DNA from: Paramacrobiotus metropolitanus
Taxonomy: Eukaryota > Tardigrada > Eutardigrada > Parachela > Macrobiotidae
Direction of reading: 5' to 3'
DNA: 64,000 nucleotides
Assembly (NCBI RefSeq): GCF_019649055.1
Contig: NW_026570316.1
Span: 1-64,000, forward strand
The translations under genes and the position numbers were made by a program. Each line of letters begins with the position of its first letter. The stretch's first letter is position 1. The notes under the pieces are model-generated. The model saw nothing but the letters and a program-made list of their open reading frames with translations, was not told the origin of the DNA and searched no databases. Positions 32,970-44,396 of the stretch are shown here, piece after piece.

Positions 32970-33043
32970 GGACACCTAACGTTGTACGAGTAGACCTTCA
33001 AAAGTTAAGAAGTGCTTTTGAAGGTCTACAACGTTAGGTGTCC
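32970..33043. repeat. Strong hairpin: 29-bp inverted repeat with 6-nt bulge
   Basis: The left arm 32970-33004 and the right arm 33014-33043 pair perfectly over 29 bases except for a 6-nt insertion (CGAGTA) in the left arm, around a loop of about 9 nt. The size fits a pre-microRNA-like fold or a tiny foldback element. Confidence 0.65.
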
Positions 33044-33356
33044 CCAACAGACTTCCTGGCGGCTCCTCTAGCGAATAACATAAAATTGCACGATACTGTA
33101 CTCTACTAACCGTGGTTCATCTGGACGGATTCGGTCGACATCGATGGTACAATTTTCAACAGCATTCTGGCAACTGCGACAAAACATTCAAGCATGACGT
33201 GCGCAACGAACGCCAAACGAGTCATCTTGATGCCATGTTTACTTCCGCGTGCCCAGAAAATATTGGTCGCTGCAGTCGACCTCGGCGCTAGTCGTTCTCG
33301 CTCTTCTGATTCTGTACTGTTAAATGTTTTTTAGAAAATTCAAGCGATAAATTCAG

Positions 33357-33900
33357 CTAAACACTTATATTATTTACATATTTAGTCTTCAATTGTGGCA
33401 AAAAATCCACGGCAGCATTCAACATCACAAACTTGTCCCCATTGAAAACATTTTTAGCCAAATGTATGTTTAATGCGGATCTCATTATGTCCGCAATATC
33501 TATTTTCCGATCTTTTAGTTGTTCTGCAGAATTTCCAATGATAACCAGAATTTGGCACTTTGTCCCACCGACTATCTGCTGATTAAACCGACTGCTTATT
33601 AGACCACCCATGACCCCCATTTTTGATTTTAAGCAACTTTAGCAGTTCGTCAGGATGCAACACTATTAGGCCGTTGAAATATATGGCGTTTGTTTCCTGT
33701 TAGTCCTAGAAAATGAGATTTGCAAGTATTTCTTTGTTAACCCCAATACACGCAAGTCAGACGTACGAAAAACCCATCCTTCCCATCCATGGAAGACCAT
33801 TTGCAAACGTGCATCTGGAGCATAAAATCCTTTAGGCCGCTTTCCTTTTTGCTTAATAGTTAGTGAGCAGCTTGTTGGAAATCGTCGCAAAATAATAGGA
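33357..33900 (-). pseudogene. Possible coding remnants, unrecognised
   Basis: Minus-strand open pieces lie at 33357-33620 (with CQILVIIGNSAEQLKDRKID) and about 33690-33890 (with GFYAPDARLQMVFHGWEGWV). The sequence between them also reads as plausible protein (HPDELLKLLKIKNGG) in another frame. This looks like a broken gene or transposon ORF, but no family is recognised and no clear splice pair joins the pieces. Confidence 0.25.
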
Positions 33901-35040
33901 CGTTCTTTCTACTGCCGCCCGTATTATCAGATCTACCGGCTTTGGTTGGAGCTCATTATTCAGGTTGGAGCTTATTATTCAAATAAAGCATCCTTATAAA
34001 GCATTAGACGTTATACTGCCTCAGCGGTGCACTTGTCAAGAACGGTAGCAAACGCCGCCGCCATCATCGCGAAAAGTATTTCTGGCGTGCTTTCTACTGA
34101 TCTGCAATACCATTTGTTGTATTTTTCCTATTAATATTTTGTTTTTCCTTCCTGCTGAAAATTTTGCAAACGTCGACTGAGCTGTTTGCGCGCTTAGTGG
34201 CAGCAGTATAGTATGCTACCCAGACGCATCCTCTCGGAGAAATAGCCTAAAATTAGAAAACCTAAGAAACTGATTCTAAGTGTTTCTTTAAGTGTTTCAG
34301 TTGAGTCAGGTTGGGATTGGTGATTCGTAGTCACGCATTTTCGACCCGGTATCAGAAATTAACGAAAAACAGATAACATACTTCATGAGTTAAACGCCTC
34401 TGTACAGTTACTGTCAGGGTATGTGTTATTTGGATGATCCTTTTAAATGAACACCAGAATTTGCATGAATACTCGTATATTATATAAAGATGGCACCACA
34501 ACTAAATGGTTTGCAGTCACTGTCTTTTTGTTTATTGCTGTTTCATGCGGTTTAATAGAGATACCGTACACTATTCTAAAGCCACATTTATCAGCATACG
34601 TTCCCAATGCAAGCCGCTTGGATTCCGCATTAAGCACCACCAAAAAGTGCCTGTATGGCTCTTTTGATGGCTGCTTGAAGTGGAAGCCTTTCGCTGGAAC
34701 CAGTAGGCGGGGGTAGTCCGTTCCTCTTAGGAGTATATAGTAATATGCCGAGCAACTCGCCTTATCAGTTATTAAATTCTTCCTTTTAATGGTTGGTTTC
34801 CTTTGTGTTCAACAACAATGGTTATTAAATTATTTTAAATTATTTTAAAAAAATTATTATTAAATTATTTATAAGTATTAAATTATTTTTGTGTACTAAA
34901 AACAAATGGTAATGAACGTAAACAGATGCCAGTACCCGGAGACAAAAATTTGCAACAGTGTACAATAAACATTCAGTTCATGCCGCTAGTGACCTTCTTA
35001 ATTTGAAAAGATTAACTTCACATATACAGATCAACAATTA
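33901..35040. other. No supported gene
   Basis: AT-rich intergenic DNA with an ATTATTTTAAATT-rich patch at 34825-34890. A minus-strand open piece at 34443-34643 overlaps a plus-strand one, and neither has supporting context. Confidence 0.35.
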
Positions 35041-35240
35041 CGTAAACGGGAACGGCACCAGCCTCGGCTAATTTAGATCAAATGTTCTCTGTGATTCGCC
35101 CGCATGCTTCCGCTGGTTGTTAAATTTATAATGTAATGTCTCTTTTGTAGTTGTTAGATTGTTTCTGTATTCGCACGTTTAACGAATAGAATATAATGTA
35201 CGTAGAACGACAGGGAACATTACGCTTGAGAAATACAGTG
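35041..35240 (+). mobile_element. 3' end of an RLE-type non-LTR retrotransposon
   Basis: From 35049 a short frame ends NLDQMFSVIRPHASAGC then TAA at 35121. It matches the C-terminal residues of the LINE relic at 53.8-54.1 kb (NLDQIFSVIRPPLSIDA). Only the last 25 codons and the 3' UTR remain, so it is a heavily 5'-truncated copy. Confidence 0.55.
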
Positions 35241-35937
35241 CTACCAATAAGTACAGTACTAATAAAAAGCGTGTAAAATCGTCAGAATCAAACCTTAAAA
35301 ACAAATAAGACGTACTTAGGCAATCGAGATAGACCCCAAACTAGCAGCACATTTATTAACAGGTTCTTCGACATAGAGCAGCACACTACTGAAGAAAATA
35401 CTAATTTACTAAACACTAGGCACGCTGTAGTTGCATTATTTCTTCAAGAGATTACATTGATTACCACAGCCACTGCCTCGTTTTTCGCAACATTTGTATT
35501 TTCGGTGGGTGGCCGATCCAATAGAGGCACAATCATGATCGCTCTTACAACCATCTTGCTTCTTTGTGCACTTCTTGGAAAGGGTGAGTCCGCTTGTATC
35601 GAGATCCTACAGTTTGTGCGTTGCTTACGGTAAGTTTTAGAGATGCACAAAACAACTCCGACACAATACAAAAAATAATTACAGTTGTGCGTAGAACTAT
35701 ACATGTATACCTTTACTAGATGGTTTTTTTCTATTAGCTTGCGATTTTTCTAGTACGAGTAGTTCCACATAATTCTTATTTCTGTTGATTTCGTATAACA
35801 AAAGCTCGAGAGCCTGACAGTGACACCTACCGAGCCACATTCCCCGCCTTCGCTCTTTCCTAAAACACACGCAAACCTATAGAAAAACTATGACGTATCT
35901 ATATCTTGTTAGAGCATTATAACGGAATTTATATTAA
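35241..35937. other. No supported gene
   Basis: Intergenic sequence. I see no coding, RNA or clear repeat signal. Confidence 0.4.
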
Positions 35938-36426
35938 TGTTACCGCTTCCGGACTCCACTTGGGGCACTGGAGCCCCGGCTGCTAGGAGGCTGGTGCTCT
36001 CGGTGATCGGCTGTGTGCGGTGACCGTGGGTCAGCGAAAAGCCGGCCGACCGGGGTCGGCGGAAGAGAGCGACCAGTGCCCTGCGCAACCGAAGGCCCCT
36101 TTATTGAGCAAGTGCGAAATAACAGCAGAAGAAGAACAGTAGGGTGTGGCGGGTGGTAAAAGAACAGAGATCACTCGCGCGCACACGATCTCGAAGGAGC
36201 AGAGACAGACAGCAATGTAGAAATGCAGAACGGTGCAAACACCCGAACAGTGCCAAGCGCAAACAGCATGCCCGTGCATGATGGCGGCCGCTTTGATCTA
36301 AGCGCCACGGCGACGCGCAGAGCCACCAACACTCACGTAACTTGCTACACATGAGGAAAGGAGAAAGAGCGGGAGCGCATGTCCTCCAGCTAACACTAAC
36401 ATCAATTAACTTGTTAATTGTCATTT
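35938..36426 (-). mobile_element. Solo-LTR-like repeat, copy 1
   Basis: This ~489 bp sequence is shared with 42178-42655 in the same orientation. Read on the minus strand it carries AATAAAGGGGCC near its middle, and its ends form TGTTA...TAACA inverted termini at the core, flanked by a shared palindromic AATTAAC-TTGTTAATTG edge. No coding region. Target-site duplications could not be settled. Confidence 0.6.
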
Positions 36427-36963
36427 AAAATCAATCAATATTAAAAGTGCAAAACCAAAACATGAAGTGAGCAAAACCAAAACATGATCATTGTGAAGAT
36501 TCCCGTAGTCGCTACTATATATGTGCACTAGAGGAAGTCTGATATAAATAATTAATGACCGTTAGCAGATAATATTTACCGGCGAAAACAATAAGGGAGA
36601 TCAGGGAAACGCACATGACGAAAGCGATAGTGGACTTCATCTTTGGAGCAAAATTATGCACTTCTGCTACTGGCTTAGCAGTTATCAGCTACTGTAACGT
36701 AAAAACAAGCAATGTAGCGCGAAAAGCAAAATGCATCGACAAGTGTTCACTGCTAAAATGACTTTAACTTTTCACAACAAATAGAAGATTCCGTGGCACA
36801 ACAATAACGGCTCGCGGCCATTCTGCGGACTGCACACTTGTATGTCCGGGAGACAAAGCATATTAACCGTATCATAACAAAAGTTAAAACAAACCATTGC
36901 ACAGCATGTTTTCTACCAATCAGCAGGGCGCAATCCGAGGGAAACCGAGAAACGGCTGAAAAA
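36427..36963. other. No supported gene
   Basis: Intergenic sequence with a short near-repeat (GCAAAACCAAAACATGA twice at about 36447-36487). Confidence 0.4.
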
Positions 36964-37035
36964 GGCGCCGATGGGGGAATCGAACCCCGGCTACGTCGTT
37001 AGATCCGCGTAGGCAGTACCACTGCACCACGGCGC
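36964..37035 (-). tRNA. tRNA-like gene, isotype uncertain
   Basis: On the minus strand a 72-nt sequence has a 6-bp GCGCCG/CGGCGC acceptor stem, a D stem GCAG/CTGC, an A-box-like TGGTGCAGTGG, and a T arm GGGG-TTCGATT-CCCC. A T5 run follows directly as Pol III terminator. The anticodon arm is odd: CTACG-CG pairs with CG-CGTAG around GATCTAA with a bulged A, and U33 is not in its usual place. TCT (Arg) is the nearest reading, but a tRNA-derived pseudogene is equally possible. Confidence 0.6.
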
Positions 37036-37742
37036 AATACGTTGAAATCCTTTGAAAGATTTTGTCGCTTTACGTGAGCCGCTTCTCTGCTCACATACCC
37101 TTAATAGTGTTATCAAATACGTAAGTCAATGGTAAGCCGATGTACGATATTTGACTGAAAATGTAGGCGTAACAATATTATACGAACACCTATACTTCTG
37201 CCAATTCCTTTACAAAGTATCGTAAGCCTTTTTGCTTTTATTAATTTATTAATTTTAAATTTATTTTGTTTGCAAAGGCTGCAAGCAGAGTCGTGAATTT
37301 CGATTAAGTACATACCTGCACTTAATTCGTGGGTTTTTGCTATTTAGTAGCATGCTAGGCTAGGGTGTAGGTCGCATCAGTCTACCACTCTACCTACTGT
37401 ACGCACATTTTGAAAGAAAGAATTGTTTCGTACTTGAAAAAATTTTTATCATCGATAACTTTATAAGATCTGTGTTAATCAGTCCCCGGCATGGAAACTC
37501 TATTTGATAACGCGTCCCGGGAACAGCGCCAAAGGAAGCATATTTTGATAATTTGTTCCGTTCTAGCTTGGACCGCTTCGGTTGTTTCTTGCTAATAATT
37601 ATTCTGTGTACTGCGATGCGACACCTATGGCCTAGTTCGTACACGCCTATTTTTTGGATCGCAGTTTTAGCTGTAGCCCCGCAGGCCCAGTAGTCAATCG
37701 TAGTCATATGCAAGAAAATTAGTCTGGGCTTCAGAAGCAATC
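37036..37742. other. No supported gene
   Basis: Intergenic sequence leading to the minisatellite. Open frames here lack supporting features. Confidence 0.35.
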
Positions 37743-38620
37743 CAGGAAGTCACCTTAGTCCTCTGTAGTCTTGGTAGTGCATGTAGTCTCGGTAGCCTAC
37801 TGTAGTCTCGGTTGTCTGCGTAGTCCCGGTAGCCCACGTAGTCTCGATAGTTCCCGTAGTCTCAGTAGTCTGGGTAGTCCTGGTAGCCCACATAGTCTCG
37901 GTAGTCCATGTAGTCTCGGTAGTCCACGTAGTCTCGGTAGTCCACCTAGTCTCGTATAGTCCATGTAGTCTGGATAGTTTACTGTAGTCTCTGTAGTCCA
38001 TGTAGTCTCGGTAGTCCATGTAGTCTCGGTAGTCCACGTAGCCTCGGTAGTCCATGTAATCTCGTAGTCCACATAGCCTCGGTAGTCAATGTAGTCTAGT
38101 GTAGTCCATGTAGTCTGGATAGTTTACTGTAGTCTCTGTAGTCCATGTAGTCTCGGTAGTCCATGTAGTCTCGGTAGTCCACGTAGCCTCGGTAGTCCAT
38201 GTAGTCTCGGTAGTCCATGTAGTCTCGGTAGTCCACGTAGCCTCGGTAGTCCATGTAATCTCGTAGTCCACATAGCCTCGGTAGTCAATGTAGTCTAGTG
38301 TAGTCCATGTAGTCTGGATAGTTTACTGTAGTCTCTGTAGTCCATGTAGTCTCGGTAGTCCACGTAGCCTCGGTAGTCCATGTAGTCTCGGTAGTCCATG
38401 TAGTCTCGTAGTCCACGTAGCCTCGGTAGTCCACGTAGTCTAGTGTAGTCCATGTAGTCTCGGTAGTCCACGTAGTCTCGCTTAGTCCATGTAATCTTGG
38501 TAGTCCACGTAGTCTGGGTAGTTTACTGTAGCCTCTGTAGTCCACGCAGTCTCGGTAGTCCACGTAGGCTCGGTAGTCTCCGTAGTCTTGCTAGTCCAGA
38601 CAGTCTTGTTAGTTTCGCAG
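37743..38620 (-). repeat. Minisatellite 1 (9-mer based, minus orientation)
   Basis: Tandem GTAGTCCAT and GTAGTCTCG nine-mers, reading GACTAC on the minus strand. A higher-order pattern is visible: the phrase GGATAGTTTACTGTAGTCTC recurs near 37975, 38120 and 38315, with a variant near 38515, so blocks of roughly 150-200 bp were duplicated. Confidence 0.9.
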
Positions 38621-38982
38621 TACGTTACTGTTTCCTCACGTATTTTGATTTTTTCTATATTCTGTTGCCGTGGCCCTGTTTTTCTCGGCCAAGCACAGCA
38701 ACTTCCGTTTGCACAACAGTTTCCGTTTTATATGTCATTCATCAGTTTTCTGTGGGTAAATCAGTTGATGCGGTTAAATTTCACAAGCAAAGCCCTGTTT
38801 TGAATCAGCAAGTGCTCGCTGAATACAGTACCTCAGGTTGCGTTTTGTTATATCAAACGTCAATTTTTTAGCGGTAAGATAATCTGATTCGTTAAATGAT
38901 ATTTTGGCCGATGACTCTCAAAATCACGCCTTAAATTAACATCATGGGGGTATTACAAACGAAATTTCAATATCCAAATCTT

Positions 38983-39673
38983 TCAGCCGGTGAACGGGTA
39001 GAACAAACAACCGGTGCTTTTCTCGATTCTCTGCATTCTTTCAAATAAGCATTGCGTCTTAGAATAACTCTGTGCAGAAAAAAATTTTGATTGATTTTTG
39101 GCATGCTGTTTGCTTGCTTTTTTGTATTTGCCAAGCCAGGAAAAGGCTTGCTCAGCCGCGATTGGGTTAGGTTTAGTCACATGCGGATGGTATAAGCTGA
39201 AGTTTTCCGGATTATATAGTTCCTTACAGCTGTCCTGGCGATGGTTTTTTATGTGAAGGCCATCAATCATTTTATTATGACATCAAGCATGTTGGAGTAA
39301 TCTGGCGAAAATATTGCGTCCAGTGGCTCTTTTAAGGCTTTAAGTCGACAGAAATTACACCTAATCAGATGTATCAGTAAGACAAATTATTACAGCTGAA
39401 CCTTTGGTGGAACAAGAAACGTAAGTCTTACATGTTGTCGTAGCATAAAAAGTATTTTGGCCAGTCTGCTTTTGGCAGCAATTGCAGATGTTTGTATAGC
39501 CATTCAATGGTTATCAGGTAGGCTTGACTCAGCAACTCGCTTCTGAAAATTAAAAGGTCAGAAGGAAATTCAATAATTTGCCAAAGCGTAGCAAAGGTCC
39601 ATGGGTTCAGTAATAAAGGAAAAAGTGATGTTACTACATTCAGGACGGAACTGGAATATTTCACATGGCTCAA
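38983..39673 (-). pseudogene. KDZ-like transposase C-terminal relic with intron
   Basis: Minus-strand pieces read KADWPKYFLCYDNM (39.43-39.67 kb), then across a GTAAGAC...GATTAG intron CNFCRLKALKEPLDAIFS, and after a frameshift near 39285 a segment with DGLHIKNHRQDSC and NPIAAEQAFSWLGKYKK. The order YDN, then His-x-x-Asn-His plus Cys, then EQ-x-FSWL is what I recall from KDZ-type (Kyakuja/Dileera/Zisupton) transposase C termini in animals. The frameshift marks it as dead. Confidence 0.45.
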
Positions 39674-40230
39674 ATCTCGACGATAACTTCTGGCTGTTGT
39701 AAATTTATAAGTAAAATTGTGTTACACTGTGGTTTCTTGGGTTTCTTAGGTTTCTTAGGTTTTTTAGGTTTCTTAGGTAACTTTTGTTAGTTTGCCCTTT
39801 GGAATAGTAATAATAACAAAACAAGTCACTTCTGCATAATCGACGTCTCCGCGCTTTTTGTCGAATGAGTTCCTAAAATGCAAAATATCACGAGGGGTGA
39901 ATATTGTAATACGGATGCATTTGTAGCCGGTTAAAGAAAAAATAGAAACCGGCATCGCCAAAGGCTGTTAAGAAAAAATTAACTGAAAAGTACATTAGTT
40001 CGGATTGTAACTTCGTCAATATTTGAATTGTCACACTCGCTACAGCTTTAATTCTAATAATAACCTGAATGAACATTTTTGAAATAACCGCTTGTGGCTG
40101 ATGTTCAACATGGCATTTTCGAATGCCTTGTTGTTAGCAGATTTGCTTCATTCAGTGTTTGGTTGTATCCGCAAATTACGGAACCTGGTTCGCTCGTAAT
40201 GCAAATTTTCATTCTCGTAATTTTTTCTTA
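39674..40230. other. Short 10-mer tandem repeat and gene-free DNA
   Basis: GTTTCTTAGG-type ten-mers occur about five times at 39731-39778. The remainder shows no supported gene. Confidence 0.6.
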
Positions 40231-40285
40231 AAATGATCTAGGACAACTGCGTTTTCCCGAAGCGATAGTTCCAGGAACCAGCGGA

Positions 40286-40483
40286 GTGGTCAACAAAAAG
40301 CAGACAAAGGTCACTTCAGCTGCTTGCGAGGCTTGCGGAGAGATCGGTTTGGAAAAAACAGTTGATTGCAGCAACTGCATAAAGCGTTATCACATTGCAT
40401 GTCAAGACGAGCATGAAAAAAACGGGCCAGCGAGAAGCAATGCTCGCAACCGAATATGCAACGCATGCGTGATGAGCCAGTGA
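40286..40483 (+). pseudogene. PHD-like zinc finger piece of LINE
   Basis: The frame opens without an ATG and contains CEAC, DCSNC, YHIAC and CNAC with PHD-type spacing (C4HC3 order). PHD fingers are known in ORF1 or 5' regions of some LINE clades, and the nearby RT fragment supports that origin. It could instead be an exon of a host chromatin protein. Confidence 0.5.
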
Positions 40484-40877
40484 ACCCAACGGGCTGAAAT
40501 CTGGGAAACGTGCGGTGTAGTGGCTTCAAAGATCATCGATATTCTGCCGTGAAGAAATGCTGCCGGTCGTTGCTCGAACGTTGATGGGCTGTACTGTATG
40601 AGTACGATTAATAACGTAAAATTAAACTTTTCTATATTTTGCTCGTTTCTTCGATTGTATTCTTTTATTTTCGGACAACAAAATGTTACTTTTTTTAGAG
40701 TTAGGTTTGACTTATTAAATGGGTTCTGTATTTCTATGGTCGGTTTACTAAGTCGCGGATTTAAGAAGTCGGTTTTATTCATACGTCCAGAATTATGCAT
40801 TCCCTTTTAAAAACGTGCTCTGATACTGTGTATTGTGAAACGTTTTTCCATGATGTTTTCTAAAGAAGTAAAACTTC

Positions 40878-41525
40878 TTGGTGCTGGATAAAAAGAGATG
40901 CTGGATAAAAAATGCGCTTAGGGAATTACCGGAAGAAATCGAAATTAACCTAACAAACACGGTCCAAGATATTCGTAATCAGCTGGCACAGCTGAATTCA
41001 GTTGACATAATGACGAGACTCGAGAAAACATTCCGGGCGAATCTATTTAAGTCGGTACAGGATAATGCTGCCAGGAGCAGCAGGTTGCATTTTTTATTTC
41101 AGTGTCTACCGGTAAGCGGAGAAGTGGACTTGTTGAAAACGATGCCTGTGATAATAAGCGGAAACTGGGTAAAAATGTTGACTTCCGGTCACTATCTGGC
41201 TGTGGAAACAGGAAGATGGAACGGTTTGTCACGAGAGGAGCGGATATGTAACTTCTGTGAGGTCGTGGAAGACGAGTATCATGCACTGAATGAATGTCCG
41301 GGATACTTTCCACACAGGGAGAAACTAAAAGAGCGACTAGCTTTCCATGACCTTTCAATACCGGATGGCGAGCTAGTGGAAACAATGCAGAACTTACTAC
41401 GAAAAAAGGACACGCCGACGGAGCACGATAAAACGCTGTTCTTTTGTTTAAGCAATTTTTTTAACCAGATCTTGAAAGATAGCCGCAAAGTATTTTGCGG
41501 CGAATTGTTACTGCTGCCTGTGTAA
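40878..41525 (+). pseudogene. LINE reverse-transcriptase C-terminal region
   Basis: The open frame of about 215 residues has ETGRWNGLSREERICNFCEV followed by EYHALNECPGYFPHREKL. The pattern (R-x-x-G-L-x-R-x-x-R-x-C-x-x-C ... H-x-x-x-x-C) is the usual C-terminal Cys/His module of many invertebrate LINEs. The catalytic RT domain is absent. Confidence 0.65.
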
Positions 41526-41775
41526 AGCTTTCTGCAACTAAAATGCAGTTGAATCCATAAACTCACCTTCCTTTTGTTTTACGTACATCATGTTTTACAT
41601 CGCCTTTTGTTTTACGTTTTACATTGTTAACTTGTTATGTTTGATACTATTTTCTTGACATCATCGATGTTTGTTCTGCAAAAGCTATAATTTTACACCT
41701 AATCATACGGCACAACGCATGGTGTGCCCCTGCCAGAAGAAATCTGGGGGAATAAAGTTGTCTTGTCTTGTCTTG

Positions 41776-42177
41776 GTACAGCCATGCATTAGTCCTGCCT
41801 GCAAGCGTGCCGCTGAATAGATATACCGGTAGATGTACTTTAGAGCGACTTAGACAACATGAGCATATGTATTACTGTATAGGGAAACACTTTTATGAAC
41901 TAAGTGGAAATGCCCGAGTAGGCTGCTTCGCGTTTGTCTTTATATATTTTTTGACTTGAATGTATATCTACGCTACATTCCTTTCACTTGTTAGAAAAAA
42001 AAGTAATGCTGATATTTTGCAACAACTGGTCACTTTTGATTTTCAATAGTTGGTCATTGAACTGTTAATGACAATGACTTATCACCAGTGTTACGCGTTC
42101 TTTTTCTCGGTTCCAGACTTAGGCAGTTGTAAAATTTACTCATAGTAAGGTTAAGAGTCACAGGAGCGTGCGAGCTA
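41776..42177. other. No supported gene
   Basis: Intergenic DNA between the LINE tail and the second LTR-like repeat. Confidence 0.4.
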
Positions 42178-42655
42178 ATGTTACCGCTTCCGGAATCCAC
42201 TGGGAGCGCTGGAGTCCCGGCTGCTGGGCGGCTGGTACTCTCGTGATCGGCTGTGTTGGTGACCGTGGGTCAGCGGGAAGCCGGCCGACCGGGGTCGGCG
42301 GAAGAGAGCGACCAGTCCCCTGCGCAACCGAAGGCCCCTTTATTGAGCAACGCGAAATAACAGCAGCACAAACAGCAGGTGTGGCGGGTGGTAAAGAACA
42401 ACATCAGTCGCGCGCACCCGAACAAGAAATGCAAAGAACATCGGCCACAGATGCAGTACCCAACGCGGGCACAAAAACAGTGCCGAGAGCAAAAAGCAGG
42501 CGCGTGAGTACCGTCGGCTACTTTGATCTAAGCGGCCAAAGCGACTCGCAGCGCCACCAACACAGGTAGCTGCCTACACACGGCGAAAAGGGGAAAAGCG
42601 GGAGCACACATCCTCCAGCTAACATTAACATCAATTAACGTTGTTAATTGTCATT
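42178..42655 (-). mobile_element. Solo-LTR-like repeat, copy 2
   Basis: Same sequence and orientation as 35938-36426, about 6.2 kb away, with several indels. It also carries the minus-strand AATAAA. The plus-strand open frame across it is incidental. Confidence 0.6.
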
Positions 42656-44396
42656 TATTAATGCAAGAAGATATTTATGCAAGAAAACCGAGTTTTAAGT
42701 TATACCGAGGGTTACGCTACCGCACACAGTATGTATCATTTTTATGAGAGTTTAGTTCGGTAAGTTTTCTGCCTAGCAAGTCACTTTTAAGTGTTGTTAT
42801 AACTCAAGAACTGAAAAATAACTCGCGTTTAGTTAAATAGCTCAAATTAACTGCTCAGGTCTACTCGGCTCCTTCACGCAGTTGCGACGCAAAATCTAGC
42901 GCGCTGTACCCGATATAAATAAGGTAATCAATTTTCTCTGCAGTGTAACAAAAGAAAAGCCGGTGCCCAATTGATTGAAATACAAAGCCCGCTTCTTACT
43001 AAGCAAAAATGAAATACCAAAAAAGCAAAACTACTGTGACCGTGATAAGTCATCCCTAGCGTTTGTGCGGCCGCGCAAACATATTTTGGTAACAAGCGCT
43101 TGTTTGCAAACAATAAGGCGTGACTTACTTTTGAATTCAGCGCACGTATTTGCAATCTGTCACGGTAGATTTTTGTATGCTCCCAGGAAGTATAAATATT
43201 GGCGAGTAAAATATGCGTTTTTGCAGCCTATGACGAAGAAATAGCAATATGCTGTGTTATTATGACTGCAACTACTTTAATTACCAAATTTGTGATATCC
43301 CCGTCATAAGCGCGGTTTTTTTCAAAGATAGTAAATTAAAATACCCTCCAATAACGCCGCATAGCGGGCCGTTAATAAATGTCAAAAGCAATGAGCTTGC
43401 ACGAGTAGTTAGTACAAAAGTACATGATTAACGATAAAAAGGAAACAAAACGTAAAACAATAAAATTCAAACATTTAGACATAAAACTCTATAACTATAC
43501 AAGAAAATGGCGTGTCGTTTTTGGCAAGTAAATGTATAGGTGCTCCAAGTGTGGTTGTAGCACTGCTACATGTTTTGTATGCATTTTTTGCGACTGCACG
43601 TAGTTATATGCCGTACAATTACACCGACTACCGTGGTCAGTTTCGACAGAGCGTGGCGCGGTCTTGCTTTGAAAACTAACGGCACTTTGAACTGTTTAGT
43701 TGTAAAAATAATGGCACCCACGTAATAACGGCATATCCCCGAAATAATCGTTCAGATTATTTGCCTTCCGGTGCACCAATCACCAATGTGACGAAAATTT
43801 CTAATTTTATTTCAATTCAAAGTCCAAATACAACCCTATTCACGCGGACAACGACAAGGCACTTAATTACGTCATAACACATTTATCCCGGGCGCACTTG
43901 CCACTGGTGACATGGCAGAAGACAATATTTGTGTGGTAAAACAAAAAGAGGTTAGCCAACAACACAAGGGTTTACGCTTCACGAGTTGTTTGCAAAATGC
44001 CATGTTAGTTTTTACATAGTCAACCCGTCAATTGTTCAGAGAGAGCTGATCGGTGAGATCAATTTCAATAGCAATTGGCGCTTAAATTTTGAGAAGCGCC
44101 AATAAGTTGAAATTGTAACTCCCTAGCATATCGTTGAACGACAAACATATCTTATATCTCTTCCGGTGCTAGTATGTTCTTCAAAGATAGGATAATCATT
44201 TTTTTCCGACACAAACTTCTGTCCTTATACAAACGCGATTTCAGTGAACGGCTTTTGCTATCATCAATCTGAACCTACTCTGTCAAAAAACCAAAAAATT
44301 CGTTCAGTAACCACACGGTAAACCCAAAATTTATTTCGATTTTCTACGGAGAATATTTCTTTTGGCTATCGAAATAAACTATTTTTCCTGACTACC
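42656..44396. other. Gene-free stretch with short inverted repeats
   Basis: No supported gene in 1.7 kb. A near-palindrome GTTTGTGCGGCCGCGCAAAC lies at about 43059-43080, and a hairpin with arms CAATTTCAA..GGCGCTT lies at about 44060-44120. Confidence 0.4.

Larger units (their letters stand above)
40231..41775 (+). mobile_element. Internally deleted non-LTR retrotransposon (LINE)
   Basis: A PHD-like zinc-finger piece (40286-40483) and an RT C-terminal piece (40878-41525) lie 400 nt apart, with no endonuclease or RT catalytic core between them. The 3' end has AATAAAG followed by GTCTTGTCTTGTCTTG near 41757-41775, the kind of short tandem repeat that ends many LINEs. It is an internally deleted copy or a chimera of two fragments. 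Confidence 0.65.

Noticed and set aside
37743-38620. CRISPR-like direct repeats
   Set aside because: The repeats are adjacent 9-mers with no unique spacers, in a eukaryotic setting. It is a minisatellite.
42168-42569. Plus-strand open frame of 133 codons as a gene
   Set aside because: It lies inside the LTR-like repeat, reads as GC-rich low-complexity, and is disrupted in the sister copy at 35.9-36.4 kb.
43059-43110. GTTTG...CAAAC and ACAAGCGCTTGT short palindromes as regulatory sites
   Set aside because: They are short, imperfect and without a neighbouring gene, and similar short palindromes are common in this GTAC-rich DNA.
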